Shown in pieces: positions 53,990 through 62,128 of a stretch of 64,000 bases of DNA. The position numbers were made by a program, and so were the translations under genes. Under the pieces are notes generated by a model. It was not told the DNA's origin and made no database searches. It worked only from the letters and a program-made list of their open reading frames with translations. How positions within the stretch are numbered: the stretch's first letter is position 1; each line of letters opens with the position of its first letter. The DNA is taken from NCBI GenBank assembly GCA_041395745.1, contig JAWKZV010000003.1, positions 62,001-126,000 of the forward strand. Direction: 5' to 3'. Origin of the DNA: Porticoccus sp041395745. GTDB lineage: Bacteria > Pseudomonadota > Gammaproteobacteria > Pseudomonadales > Porticoccaceae.

Positions 53990-55189
53990 TTGAATCAGGA
54001 TTCTGCGACAGCACCTGCCTCCAGTGAGCCCATCTACGATGTTGTGGTAATCGGTGGCGGCATCCACGGAGCCGGTGTCGCCCAAGCGGCCCAGGCGGCC
54101 GGTTACCGCACCCTTGTGGTGGAAAAAACAGCGTGGGCCGCCGGCACCTCCAGCAAATCCAGCAAGCTGATCCACGGCGGCCTGCGCTACCTGCAAAGTG
54201 GCAACTTTGCCCTTGTCAGGGAGAGTCTGCGCGAACGCGCCCTGCTGCTGAAACTGGCGCCGGGGCTGGTGCGCGGCAACTGGTTCACCATTCCCGTCTA
54301 CCGCCACTCCCGCTACCGCCCCTGGCAGATTTTCATCGCCCTCACCCTCTACTGGTTGCTGACAGGCTGTCGCCGTGAAGGCCGTTTCCAGATCATCCGG
54401 AAAAAGGACTGGTCCTCACTGGCAGAACTGAAAACCGAGGGATTACAGGCCGTATTTAGCTACCGGGATGCCCAGACCGACGACACCAAATTGACCGAAG
54501 CGGTGATCCGCTCCGCCCAATCCCTGGGGGCGGAAACCCGCTGCCCGGCAGAGCTGCTGTCGGCCGAGCGAACTGACAACGGCTACCGGCTACAACTGCA
54601 AACCGCTGACAGCGAGGAAACCCTGTCCTGCCGCCTGCTGGTCAATGCCGCCGGGCCCTGGATCAATCGAGTTGCCCAACTGGTCACCCCCACGCCCGAG
54701 CAGGTGCCGATTGACCTGGTACAGGGCGCCCACCTCGTACTGGACCAGAAAATCAGCGACCAGTGTTTCTACCTGGAGGCCCCGGCTGATGGTCGCGCCG
54801 TATTTGTGTTGCCCTGGTACGACGGCGCCCTGCTCGGCACGACCGAAACAGCCTTTGACGGGAACCCGGACCTCGCTGCCGCCACCGGGGAAGAAAAGCG
54901 CTATCTGCTGGAAGTGCTGTACCACTACTTTCCCGACTACTCCGGAAAGGTCTGCGGCGACATGGCGGGATTGCGGGTATTACCCAAGGAACAACGGGGA
55001 TTCCACCATCGCAACCGTGAAGTCCAGTTTGTGGAAGACGACCACTACCTGGCCATCTACGGCGGCAAGCTGACGGGCTACCGGGCGACGGCGGAAAAAG
55101 CCATGAAACATATCGGCAAAATACTGGGAGAGCGCCCACCTCAGGCAGATACCGGCGCCCTGCCGCTTTCTCCGGATATCAAATCCTGA
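53990..55189 (+). CDS. Short FAD-dependent glycerol-3-phosphate dehydrogenase-like protein
   Basis: A 399-residue flavoprotein. FAD binding is at VVVIGGGIHGAGVAQAAQAAG. The GlpD signature TSSKSSKLIHGGLRYLQSGN and LPWYDGALLGTTET are present. E. coli GlpD is about 501 residues, and the C-terminal DAO_C domain is missing here. The gene ends cleanly and overlaps the convergent kinase gene by 11 bp. It starts with TTG. It probably oxidises glycerol 3-phosphate or a related polyol phosphate; a membrane-association segment (FIALTLYWLLTG) is present. Confidence 0.85.
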   Translation: MNQDSATAPASSEPIYDVVVIGGGIHGAGVAQAAQAAGYRTLVVEKTAWAAGTSSKSSKLIHGGLRYLQSGNFALVRESLRERALLLKLAPGLVRGNWFTIPVYRHSRYRPWQIFIALTLYWLLTGCRREGRFQIIRKKDWSSLAELKTEGLQAVFSYRDAQTDDTKLTEAVIRSAQSLGAETRCPAELLSAERTDNGYRLQLQTADSEETLSCRLLVNAAGPWINRVAQLVTPTPEQVPIDLVQGAHLVLDQKISDQCFYLEAPADGRAVFVLPWYDGALLGTTETAFDGNPDLAAATGEEKRYLLEVLYHYFPDYSGKVCGDMAGLRVLPKEQRGFHHRNREVQFVEDDHYLAIYGGKLTGYRATAEKAMKHIGKILGERPPQADTGALPLSPDIKS

Positions 55190-56618
55190 CAGCCATGGCA
55201 TCGGCCATCGCCAGCAGCCAGTGTTCGAAGCGCAATTCCAGTTCGGTATTAACCTCCGGGGAAAAATATTGAACATCCGGCTCAGGCCAACCCTCTGGCT
55301 GTCCAGCCAACAGAAATAGCGCTCCCCGGGCAGTTGCCTCGACTTCCTCACTGCGAAATGCCGGCAGACCACTCAAATCCGCGAGCCGTTGACAGAAACC
55401 GTCCAGTTCCGACAACCCGCCTCCAACCATGATTTCCGTGAACGGGCCGCCTTCATCCTGAAGTCGCCGCAAATTTACCGAGAGCAGAAAAACAATGCTT
55501 TCTAGCACTGCCACCATCCCGGCCTGCGGGTTCTCCCGGTCCAGGTTAAGGAACCCACTGCGGAAATCACTGCGCCAGTAAGGGGCCCCCAAACCGCCAA
55601 CCCCGTTGAGGAACAGCGGGATATCCGTCTCTGCCCGGCACCACTGATCCAGTTGCTGCTGGTAATCGGGGATGTCCCATTCCGTGGCAATCTGCTCCAG
55701 CGCACTGGCGGCCCCGTTGACCGTCCCCTCCGCCACAAAGAGCCGCTTCACCCCATTCTGGAACACAAGGGTTTTGAGCAATCCCGGCGGCGCGGACTGC
55801 AACTCCGGCCAGGGCGCGGCGATAAACGCGCCGGTACCGGCATTGATCGATACCCGTTCCGGGCGCAGTGGTCCTGCGGCAAAAAAAGCAGCGTTCTGGT
55901 CGCCATTCACCAGCTTCAGAGGAACCGTAGTCTGGCCCACAGACAGATCGTCAAAGTAACTGGCACTGGGCTGTACCGGGGGCAAAACCTGCTCGGGAAT
56001 CGCAAATGTTCCCAGCAACTGTCCATCCCAACTGCCGCTGTGGAGATTCATCAACAAACTGCGTTGGGCATTGCCGGGATCAACCACAAAATGATGTTCG
56101 GCGGTAAGGGCAAACAGCAGATAGCTGGCCAGTGGGCCACAGGCCAGATTCCCTTCCGCCAATGAATCAGCCACTGCAGGAATGTTGTTCAGGCACCAGT
56201 GAATTTTGCTGGCACCGTAGTGAGCATTGGGACGCAGGCCGGTTCGCGTCACAACCTCGGTTTCGTCTAACGGCAATTCGGCCAGCCAGTCAGCCGCGCG
56301 GGTATCCAGCCAACTGAGCACCGGAGACAGCGGTTCACCACTTTGCCGGTTCCAGCACACCAGGCTGGAACGCTGGGTCACCAGCGCCGCCGCTTTCAGG
56401 TATTGGAGATCATCACCCAGTCGGGCTGGCAGCTCATCAAGCAGGCTGCGAATGGACATCACCAGCTCCAGCGGGCTCTGCTCTACCTGCCCGGGTCCGG
56501 GGAAACGGGTCGAAACCGGTTGGCGCAACAGCAGGCGCTGCCGTCCACGCGCATCAAATACCAGAAGGCGGCTGCTTTGGCCGCCCTGATCGATCACCAG
56601 ATAGAGAAAATTGTTCAT
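55179..56618 (-). CDS. FGGY-family carbohydrate kinase (glycerol kinase-like)
   Basis: A 479-residue ATP-dependent sugar/polyol kinase. The first ATPase motif IDQGGQSSRLLVFD resembles the glycerol kinase IDQGTTSSR. LSWLDTRAADWL follows, and the catalytic Asp is in VNGDQNAAFFAAG, with GTGAFI and the adenosine motif GGGLSELDGFCQ. The divergence from true GlpK means the substrate is uncertain. The ATG at 56618 is preferred over an upstream extension. It converges with the GlpD-like gene. Confidence 0.85.
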   Translation of the reverse strand: MNNFLYLVIDQGGQSSRLLVFDARGRQRLLLRQPVSTRFPGPGQVEQSPLELVMSIRSLLDELPARLGDDLQYLKAAALVTQRSSLVCWNRQSGEPLSPVLSWLDTRAADWLAELPLDETEVVTRTGLRPNAHYGASKIHWCLNNIPAVADSLAEGNLACGPLASYLLFALTAEHHFVVDPGNAQRSLLMNLHSGSWDGQLLGTFAIPEQVLPPVQPSASYFDDLSVGQTTVPLKLVNGDQNAAFFAAGPLRPERVSINAGTGAFIAAPWPELQSAPPGLLKTLVFQNGVKRLFVAEGTVNGAASALEQIATEWDIPDYQQQLDQWCRAETDIPLFLNGVGGLGAPYWRSDFRSGFLNLDRENPQAGMVAVLESIVFLLSVNLRRLQDEGGPFTEIMVGGGLSELDGFCQRLADLSGLPAFRSEEVEATARGALFLLAGQPEGWPEPDVQYFSPEVNTELELRFEHWLLAMADAMAVRI

Positions 56619-56680
56619 ATCTGCATTAAAGCAAAGTTTTGATCCGCGAACGTCGTTGGTCCGCGATTTGTTCCACGCAC

Positions 56681-57097
56681 TCATATCAGGTTGAGATAAA
56701 GGCCAATTACCACCAAGTAGCGCAGCCCTTTACCTATGGCCGTTAACAGTAAAAACAGCCCCAGGTGCACCCGCATTACCCCGGCCACAAATGTCAGCGG
56801 ATCACCCACCACAGGCAGCCAGGCCAGCAACAGACTCCACACCCCGTAACGCTGGAACCATCGCTGGGCGCGGTGCAGTTTTTCCGGCTTGAAGGGAAAC
56901 CAGGCACGGTTTTCAAAGTGGGTCAGGTAACTGCCAAACACCCAGTTCAGCGCGGCGCCCAGTGTGTTGCCCACTGTGGCCGCCAACCAGAGCAACACCG
57001 GATTGCCGTCATCAAGAAACGTGACCAGGGCCACCTCTGAATAGAACGGCAACAGGGAGCCCGCCCCTACCGCGCTGATGAACATCAGAAAATACAT
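56681..57097 (-). CDS. YqaA-family inner membrane protein
   Basis: A 138-residue DedA/VTT-like membrane protein of the YqaA group. It has SLLPFYSEVALVTFL near the N-terminus, NTLGAALNWVFGSYL, and LLAWLPVVGDPLTFVAGVMRV with the conserved Gly-Asp-Pro turn. The ATG at 57097 gives the YqaA-like N-terminus; the frame extends nine codons upstream without support. The molecular role is unknown; relatives act in membrane homeostasis. Confidence 0.87.
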   Translation of the reverse strand: MYFLMFISAVGAGSLLPFYSEVALVTFLDDGNPVLLWLAATVGNTLGAALNWVFGSYLTHFENRAWFPFKPEKLHRAQRWFQRYGVWSLLLAWLPVVGDPLTFVAGVMRVHLGLFLLLTAIGKGLRYLVVIGLYLNLI

Positions 57098-57146
57098 CAA
57101 GGCCTTCGCTCCAGGGCAACACACCCGGTGTAGCCGTTTCCGATGT

Positions 57147-57620
57147 TCAACGCAGCAACAAATTGTCGTCTATAGGAATAAATTCACTGGCTGCATTGAT
57201 CAATGCAGCTGCGGTCAGTTTGGGAACACCGTAGACCTCAACGATTTTGCCTTTCTCCACCAGCTTATTCACCAGCAGGTCGAAATCGCCGTCACCGGAC
57301 ACCAGCACCACCACATCGGCGTCAGCAGCATATTCCAGGGCGTCGATGGTGATACCCACATCCCAGTCGCCCTTGGCCGAACCGTCCGCCCGTTGGATAA
57401 AGTTCTTCAGCTTCACCTCGAAACCGATGGCCCGCAGGATGTTCTGGAACTCCCGCTGCTTCTGGTCGCCCCGGTCGGTGGCGTAGGCAAAGGCCTTAAC
57501 CACCGCCCTGTCAGCCGTGACCTTCGCCCAGAAAGCGTTGTAGTCGAAGTTGCGACCGTAGGTCTGCCGCGTGGTGTAGTAGACGTTTTGCACATCGACC
57601 AGGAGGAGCACTTTCTGCAT
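57147..57620 (-). CDS. NYN-domain (PIN-like) nuclease-like protein
   Basis: A 157-residue protein of the LabA/DUF88 NYN family. Acidic residues for metal binding lie in LLLVDVQNVYYTT (Asp9, Asn12), GDWDVGITIDALEY and VVLVSGDGDFDLLVNKL. The fold is shared with PIN nucleases, so RNA cleavage is plausible but unproven. Downstream in transcription is yqaA (49 bp). Upstream lies repeat copy A. Confidence 0.9.
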   Translation of the reverse strand: MQKVLLLVDVQNVYYTTRQTYGRNFDYNAFWAKVTADRAVVKAFAYATDRGDQKQREFQNILRAIGFEVKLKNFIQRADGSAKGDWDVGITIDALEYAADADVVVLVSGDGDFDLLVNKLVEKGKIVEVYGVPKLTAAALINAASEFIPIDDNLLLR

Positions 57621-57666
57621 TGGAAAATTCCAGTTTGTGAAGACCTACAAAAAGCCTACCAGCCTA

Positions 57667-57792
57667 TTGAAAAACCTTTTCGAGGCCGGTTATGCAAGGC
57701 AACATTGGACGAAAAAGCGGAGTTTATAGCTCATAAATGAGCATTTTGAGTTCAATGTTAACGACGCAGAAGCCACGCAGATAGTTTTTCAG
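57667..57792. repeat. 126-bp intergenic repeat with terminal inverted repeats, copy A
   Basis: The element starts TTGAAAAAC and ends GTTTTTCAG. It aligns without gaps to 60537-60662 over its full 126 bp, with about 83 identical positions by eye. The best-conserved core is GCGGAGTTTAT then ATAAATGAGCA. It ends four bases after the stop of the mtfA-like gene on the minus strand and lies about 46 bp before the NYN gene start. No coding capacity or target-site duplication is evident. It looks like a MITE- or REP-like element. Confidence 0.85.
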
Positions 57793-57796
57793 CAGG

Positions 57797-58585
57797 TTAC
57801 ATGGCAGGGATTGACAGCGGAACCGGCTGCTGTCGATAAAACTGGCATAACAGCCGATAGACCTCGGGCATCTCTTCCTTCATGGTTTCCGGCGCCTCGA
57901 AAAACGCCTCACTGCACACCGCAAAGAATTCCGCCGGGCTGGTCAGCGCATAGTCATCAAGGGGTAATGTCCTGTGATGTCGCCAGTCATTTTGCAGGCG
58001 ATCCCAGGCCGCCGTAAAAATATCGTGCCATTCGCCGGAGCGCATGTCCGGGTGCATCGGTGGCGCGCCGTTGGCGCCATCGCGCAACATATCCAGTTTG
58101 TGTGCCAACTCGTGAATGACCACGTTATTGGCCTTGCCGTGGCGGGTATGAGCTCCGGCTTCGCAAATATCCTGCCAGGATAAAATCACCGGCCCGCGAT
58201 ACCAGGCTTCGCCGCTCAAGCCGGGGCCCCTGTCGTGAACCACGCCATCTGCCGTGCGATAGGGCCGGTTCGGCACAAAGCCACCCTCGTAGAGAATCAC
58301 TGTCTGCCAGCGGTCATACCAGTCCAGGCCGAGGTGCAGCACGGGAACACAGGCCATGGTCGCCAGCTTCAGGCACATGGCATCGGTGAATTGAAACTCG
58401 CCGCCGGACACAAAGGACTTCCGCACCAGAAAGCGGAAGGTCATCTCCCGCAGGGCATCGCGCTCGGCGCCCTGATAGCGGTGCATTACCGGCCAGTCGG
58501 CGATGGCAGATTCCCACCGTTCGGGGGTAAAACCCATTTTTTTAATGCGGCGGTTTTCCAACCAAGAGCGAAGTTGGTTAAACAT
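57797..58585 (-). CDS. mtfA: MtfA-like M90 zinc metallopeptidase
   Basis: A 262-residue cytoplasmic protein of the DgsA anti-repressor MtfA family. The zinc site is VVIHELAHKLDMLRDGAN (HExxH), with a downstream Glu in SPAEFFAVCSEAFFE. Other family blocks are ILYEGGFVP and GEAWYRGPVILSW. In E. coli MtfA modulates Mlc and glucose uptake; whether that applies here is unknown. Length (265 in E. coli) fits. Confidence 0.93.
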   Translation of the reverse strand: MFNQLRSWLENRRIKKMGFTPERWESAIADWPVMHRYQGAERDALREMTFRFLVRKSFVSGGEFQFTDAMCLKLATMACVPVLHLGLDWYDRWQTVILYEGGFVPNRPYRTADGVVHDRGPGLSGEAWYRGPVILSWQDICEAGAHTRHGKANNVVIHELAHKLDMLRDGANGAPPMHPDMRSGEWHDIFTAAWDRLQNDWRHHRTLPLDDYALTSPAEFFAVCSEAFFEAPETMKEEMPEVYRLLCQFYRQQPVPLSIPAM

Positions 58586-58606
58586 GTTTAAAAAGGCATA
58601 TCCAGA

Positions 58607-59491
58607 TTAAGAAAATATCTTGCGTAGCTGGGGATGTACTAGGTTTTTACTCTGACCCCAAATGTCGAGCCTTATAGGCTTCCCCCCTCCAATATTCATC
58701 CCAGGCGGAGGCCCTAAAGCCATCGACACAAAGCTCTGTAAAACTTTTTTTAAGTGGTCCAGTGAAAGACTTTCCGCATCCGATAGAACTACACCAATAG
58801 CCTCTGGCGAGTTCTCGTAGCTGCTAACTAATCGAACCGCCACTAAAAGTTTGTCCTCTGGATCCAAAGGAGCCATTAGTAATGCTTTCGCGACGGATAT
58901 TGAATACGGCAAGCTCTCGTGTAGAGCTGCAGGCAAAAGATGCTGGATTACCTTTCTAGTGAATGTTTCAGGAGCAAGATTTGCAAGTTTCTCCAAACGT
59001 GGATCGTTCCTTCCTATATCCTCCAGATCAAGCTCATCCAGCAAGTCCAACACGAAACTTTCTTCCAAAGAGAGTTCACAGCGAAGCTCGGCACGCTCTC
59101 GTCGCCTATCGATCTGCTTCTGTCTTTTCTCCATTTCCTCTTGATTACGAGCCCTCTTTCGGCTTTCAGCAGCTTTTTCCCTTGGGCTAATAAATTCCAT
59201 AATATTTGGAATTCTTACAGGAGCCCGGTGTTTACAATCCTTGCAATTGTTTTGATAAAAATCGTAGACCGAATCTTCGAGTTGCCAGCAAAGCATTGAG
59301 TCTTTCTTAGAGAATTTACACTGGACTCCCATGTGCCCTATTGGGAGACCAGTTGCATCTTCAATCATTCCTCTACCAGGAGACCTTACGAGTTCAGCAT
59401 GTAAGCACCAATTTTCTAGAAGCTTTTTTGCTCGGAGATTGAGCTGGCCTGCTTCTATTGCTTTTTGATAATCGTCTTCAAAATCTTCCAT
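58607..59491 (-). CDS. AT-rich orphan protein with N-terminal cysteine cluster
   Basis: A 294-residue protein I do not recognise. Cysteines at 29, 58, 68, 83 and 86 (the last in NNCKDCKHRAPV) look like a zinc or iron-sulfur site. A charged coiled coil follows at about 105-140, then a helical region to the end; no signal peptide or membrane segment. Base and codon use are clearly more AT-rich than all neighbours, suggesting transfer. AAGGA lies eight bases before the ATG. It ends 21 bp before mtfA. It might be the N-terminal remnant of a larger protein, or a complete orphan. Confidence 0.75.
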   Translation of the reverse strand: MEDFEDDYQKAIEAGQLNLRAKKLLENWCLHAELVRSPGRGMIEDATGLPIGHMGVQCKFSKKDSMLCWQLEDSVYDFYQNNCKDCKHRAPVRIPNIMEFISPREKAAESRKRARNQEEMEKRQKQIDRRRERAELRCELSLEESFVLDLLDELDLEDIGRNDPRLEKLANLAPETFTRKVIQHLLPAALHESLPYSISVAKALLMAPLDPEDKLLVAVRLVSSYENSPEAIGVVLSDAESLSLDHLKKVLQSFVSMALGPPPGMNIGGGKPIRLDIWGQSKNLVHPQLRKIFS

Positions 59492-59619
59492 CTAAACATT
59501 CCTTCGAGCACAGCTGGGATTTTCAGAGACAAAATGAAGATATATCAAAACCTCTCTCAAGCATCAGAAACTTCCTCTACTTCCCATGCCTAATATAACC
59601 CCATGATGGCTTAGTCTAT

Positions 59620-60504
59620 CTACAACCCCCTCTGCCATTCTTCCCTAAGAGGAATCACCCCGGGCTGATGAATGGCGGTGCGCACCTGCTGCAACAACTG
59701 GTCTTTATCGCGGTTGAGGGTGCCTTTCAGGATCAGGTAGTTGGAGGCGTGGTCGCTGCGGAACACCGTGCGCTCCAGTTCCAGGGTATCCAGCAGGATT
59801 TCCATTTCCCCAAACAGTTGCCGCTGGGTCAGCGGCTGATATTCGCCGCCAAAGCCCTGCTGAAAGCGCTCCACGCCCATGGGGAAGCTGACCACCAGGG
59901 TAGAGAGAAATTCCGGCTGTGTTTCGTTCATCAGTTTTGCCGAGTTGATGGCGTGCTGCTCCGAGTACTGCTGGCCGCCGAGGCCGTTGAGAATCATCAC
60001 CGAGCTTTTCATACCCGCCTGCTTGATCTTCTGCAGGGCGTCCCGTGACGAGGCGTAGGTTTCGCCCTTGGCGACTTTTTCCAGCACCAGGTCGTCGCCG
60101 GATTCGCAGCCAACGTACATCAGGCTGAGGCCGAGCTGTTGCAACTCCGCCAGTTCGTCCACGGACTTGTTTTTCAGGTTGCGAGGCAGGCAGTAGGAGG
60201 AAATGCGCTGTACGTCCGGCAGGTACTGGCGGATAGCCAGCAGGATTTCCTTGAGACGGCGGAAGGACAAGGTCATGGCGTCGCCATCGGCCAGGAACAC
60301 CCGGCGCACCGGGTAGCCACTATTAGCCACCTGCTGCAGTTCACTTTCGATATCGGCCTGGGGTTTGACACTGAATTTTTTCTGCGGCGCGGTGTACATC
60401 TCGCAGAAGGTGCAGCGGTTCCAGGAACAGCCGTTGGTGACCTGTAAGATCAGCGAACGGGCTTCGCTGGGGGGACGAAATACAGGTTCGATATAACTGA
60501 ACAA
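59620..60504 (-). CDS. Radical SAM protein (Elp3/MiaB-like fold)
   Basis: A 294-residue radical SAM enzyme. The cluster motif is NGCSWNRCTFCEMY near residue 24, spaced CX4CX2C rather than the usual CX3CX2C. VFLADGDAMTLS supplies the SAM-binding GGD-like turn, and YVGCESGDD and ILNGLGGQ follow. No partner domain indicates a substrate. The start is TTG at 60504 with GAGGG upstream. Copy B of the 126-bp repeat lies 32 bp upstream. Confidence 0.85.
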   Translation of the reverse strand: MFSYIEPVFRPPSEARSLILQVTNGCSWNRCTFCEMYTAPQKKFSVKPQADIESELQQVANSGYPVRRVFLADGDAMTLSFRRLKEILLAIRQYLPDVQRISSYCLPRNLKNKSVDELAELQQLGLSLMYVGCESGDDLVLEKVAKGETYASSRDALQKIKQAGMKSSVMILNGLGGQQYSEQHAINSAKLMNETQPEFLSTLVVSFPMGVERFQQGFGGEYQPLTQRQLFGEMEILLDTLELERTVFRSDHASNYLILKGTLNRDKDQLLQQVRTAIHQPGVIPLREEWQRGL

Positions 60505-60536
60505 TTACTTACCCTCTGTCCGAATACCGCAGGCCG

Positions 60537-60662
60537 CTGAAAAACGTTTATGGCGCAGGCCTGGGTAGGCAAAAAATGGCGAGAAGGCGGAGTTTATCGG
60601 GAATAAATGAGCACTTTGAGCCATTTTTTAACACCGCCAGGGCAAGTAAATTAGTTTTTCAG
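60537..60662. repeat. 126-bp intergenic repeat with terminal inverted repeats, copy B
   Basis: The element starts CTGAAAAAC and ends GTTTTTCAG, perfect 9-bp terminal inverted repeats. Same length and orientation as copy A. It lies seven bases after the cysS stop and before the radical SAM start. The core GCGGAGTTTAT and AATAAATGAGCA matches copy A; the outer thirds are diverged. Confidence 0.85.
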
Positions 60663-60669
60663 TGGTCTG

Positions 60670-62067
60670 TCACTCGCGTCGCCAAGTGGTCCCTTCGCGA
60701 GAATCTTCGAGAACGACGCCGTGGGCCAATAATTCTTCGCGAATCTGGTCGGCACGGGCGAAGTCGCGGTTTTTCTTGGCCGCGGCGCGCTCGGCAATCA
60801 ATGCCTCGATCTGTTCGGCACCGAGGTCACCCTCTCCGCCGCCCTGCAGGAAGGCTTCCGGGTCGGAACCGAGAATGCCGAAGATATCGCCCATCCCTTT
60901 CAGTTCAGCCACCAACTTGCGAGCCAGGGCTTCATCGCTCTTGGCCTGGGTGTTGATGTCGCGGACCAGGTCATACATGGCCGCCAGCGCTTCGCGGGTG
61001 TTGAAGTCGTCGTTCATGGACTCGACGAAGCGGTGGTAGTAATCGCTGTGACCCAGTTCATCCAGTGACGCGGGCGCCACGTCGGCGAAGGGGCGCAGCG
61101 CGGTGTAGAAACGCTCCAGGCCGCCCTTGGCCTCGACCAGGTTTTCCTCGGAATAGTTGATGGGGCTGCGGTAGTGGCTGGACAGCAGGAAGTAGCGCAC
61201 CACTTCCGGGTGGTATTTCTTCAGCACCTCGCGGATGGTGAAGAAGTTGCCCAGGGACTTGGACATTTTCTCGTTGTCCACCCGCACAGCACCGGCGTGC
61301 ATCCAGTAGTGCACGTATTGCTTGCCGGTGGCCGCCTCGCTCTGGGCGATTTCGTTCTCGTGGTGGGGGAACGGCAGGTCCGGGCCGCCACCGTGAATAT
61401 CGAAGGTTTCCCCCAGGCAGCAGGTGGACATGGCGGAGCACTCGATATGCCAGCCGGGACGGCCTTCACCCCAGGGGGATTCCCAGCTCACTTCGCCGGG
61501 CTTGGCGCCTTTCCAAAGGGCGAAGTCTCGCGGGTCTTCCTTGCTCTCACCCACCTCGATGCGGGCACCGACCAGCAGGTCTTCGGGATTGCGGTTGCTC
61601 AGCTTGCCGTACTCGGGGAAGCGGCTGATGCGGTAGTAGACGTCTCCGTTGTCCGCCGCGTAGGCGTAGTGGTTGTCCACCAGGATCTGCACCATGTCGA
61701 GAATGTCGTCCATGTGACCGGTGGCGCGGGGCTCGATGTCCGGGCGCAGCACGCCGAGGGCGTCCTCGTCCTCGTGCATGGCCTCGATCATGCGGTCGGT
61801 GAGCGCATAGTAGGGCTCGCCGTTTTCATCGGCGCGCTTGAGGATCTTGTCGTCAATATCGGTGATATTACGCACGTAGGTGACATCCCAACCCTGGGAG
61901 CGCAGGTAGCGGGTGATGACGTCGAACGCCACCAGCACCCGGGCGTGGCCGATATGGCAGTAGTCGTAGACGGTGATGCCGCACACGTACATGCGGATCT
62001 TGCCCTCTTCGATGGGTTTGAAAACCTCTTTCTGCCGGGTCAGGGTGTTGTACAGAGTCAGTGCCAT
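60670..62067 (-). CDS. cysS: Cysteinyl-tRNA synthetase
   Basis: A 465-residue class I aminoacyl-tRNA synthetase. HIGHARVLVAFD is the HIGH motif, KMSKSLGN the ATP-binding motif, and zinc-site residues appear in YVCGITVYDYCHIGH and WHIECSAMS. The anticodon-binding helical domain is C-terminal. The ATG at 62067 (MALTLYN) fits the family; a 13-codon extension is rejected. It follows glnS by 61 bp, an order shared with Pseudomonas. A short hairpin (62090-62111) lies in that gap. Confidence 0.97.
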   Translation of the reverse strand: MALTLYNTLTRQKEVFKPIEEGKIRMYVCGITVYDYCHIGHARVLVAFDVITRYLRSQGWDVTYVRNITDIDDKILKRADENGEPYYALTDRMIEAMHEDEDALGVLRPDIEPRATGHMDDILDMVQILVDNHYAYAADNGDVYYRISRFPEYGKLSNRNPEDLLVGARIEVGESKEDPRDFALWKGAKPGEVSWESPWGEGRPGWHIECSAMSTCCLGETFDIHGGGPDLPFPHHENEIAQSEAATGKQYVHYWMHAGAVRVDNEKMSKSLGNFFTIREVLKKYHPEVVRYFLLSSHYRSPINYSEENLVEAKGGLERFYTALRPFADVAPASLDELGHSDYYHRFVESMNDDFNTREALAAMYDLVRDINTQAKSDEALARKLVAELKGMGDIFGILGSDPEAFLQGGGEGDLGAEQIEALIAERAAAKKNRDFARADQIREELLAHGVVLEDSREGTTWRRE

Positions 62068-62128
62068 GGTGCTCGATTCTTGCTGTCTGGCGGAACGCTT
62101 TGGCATTCCGCAAATTCAAATTTGGTAA

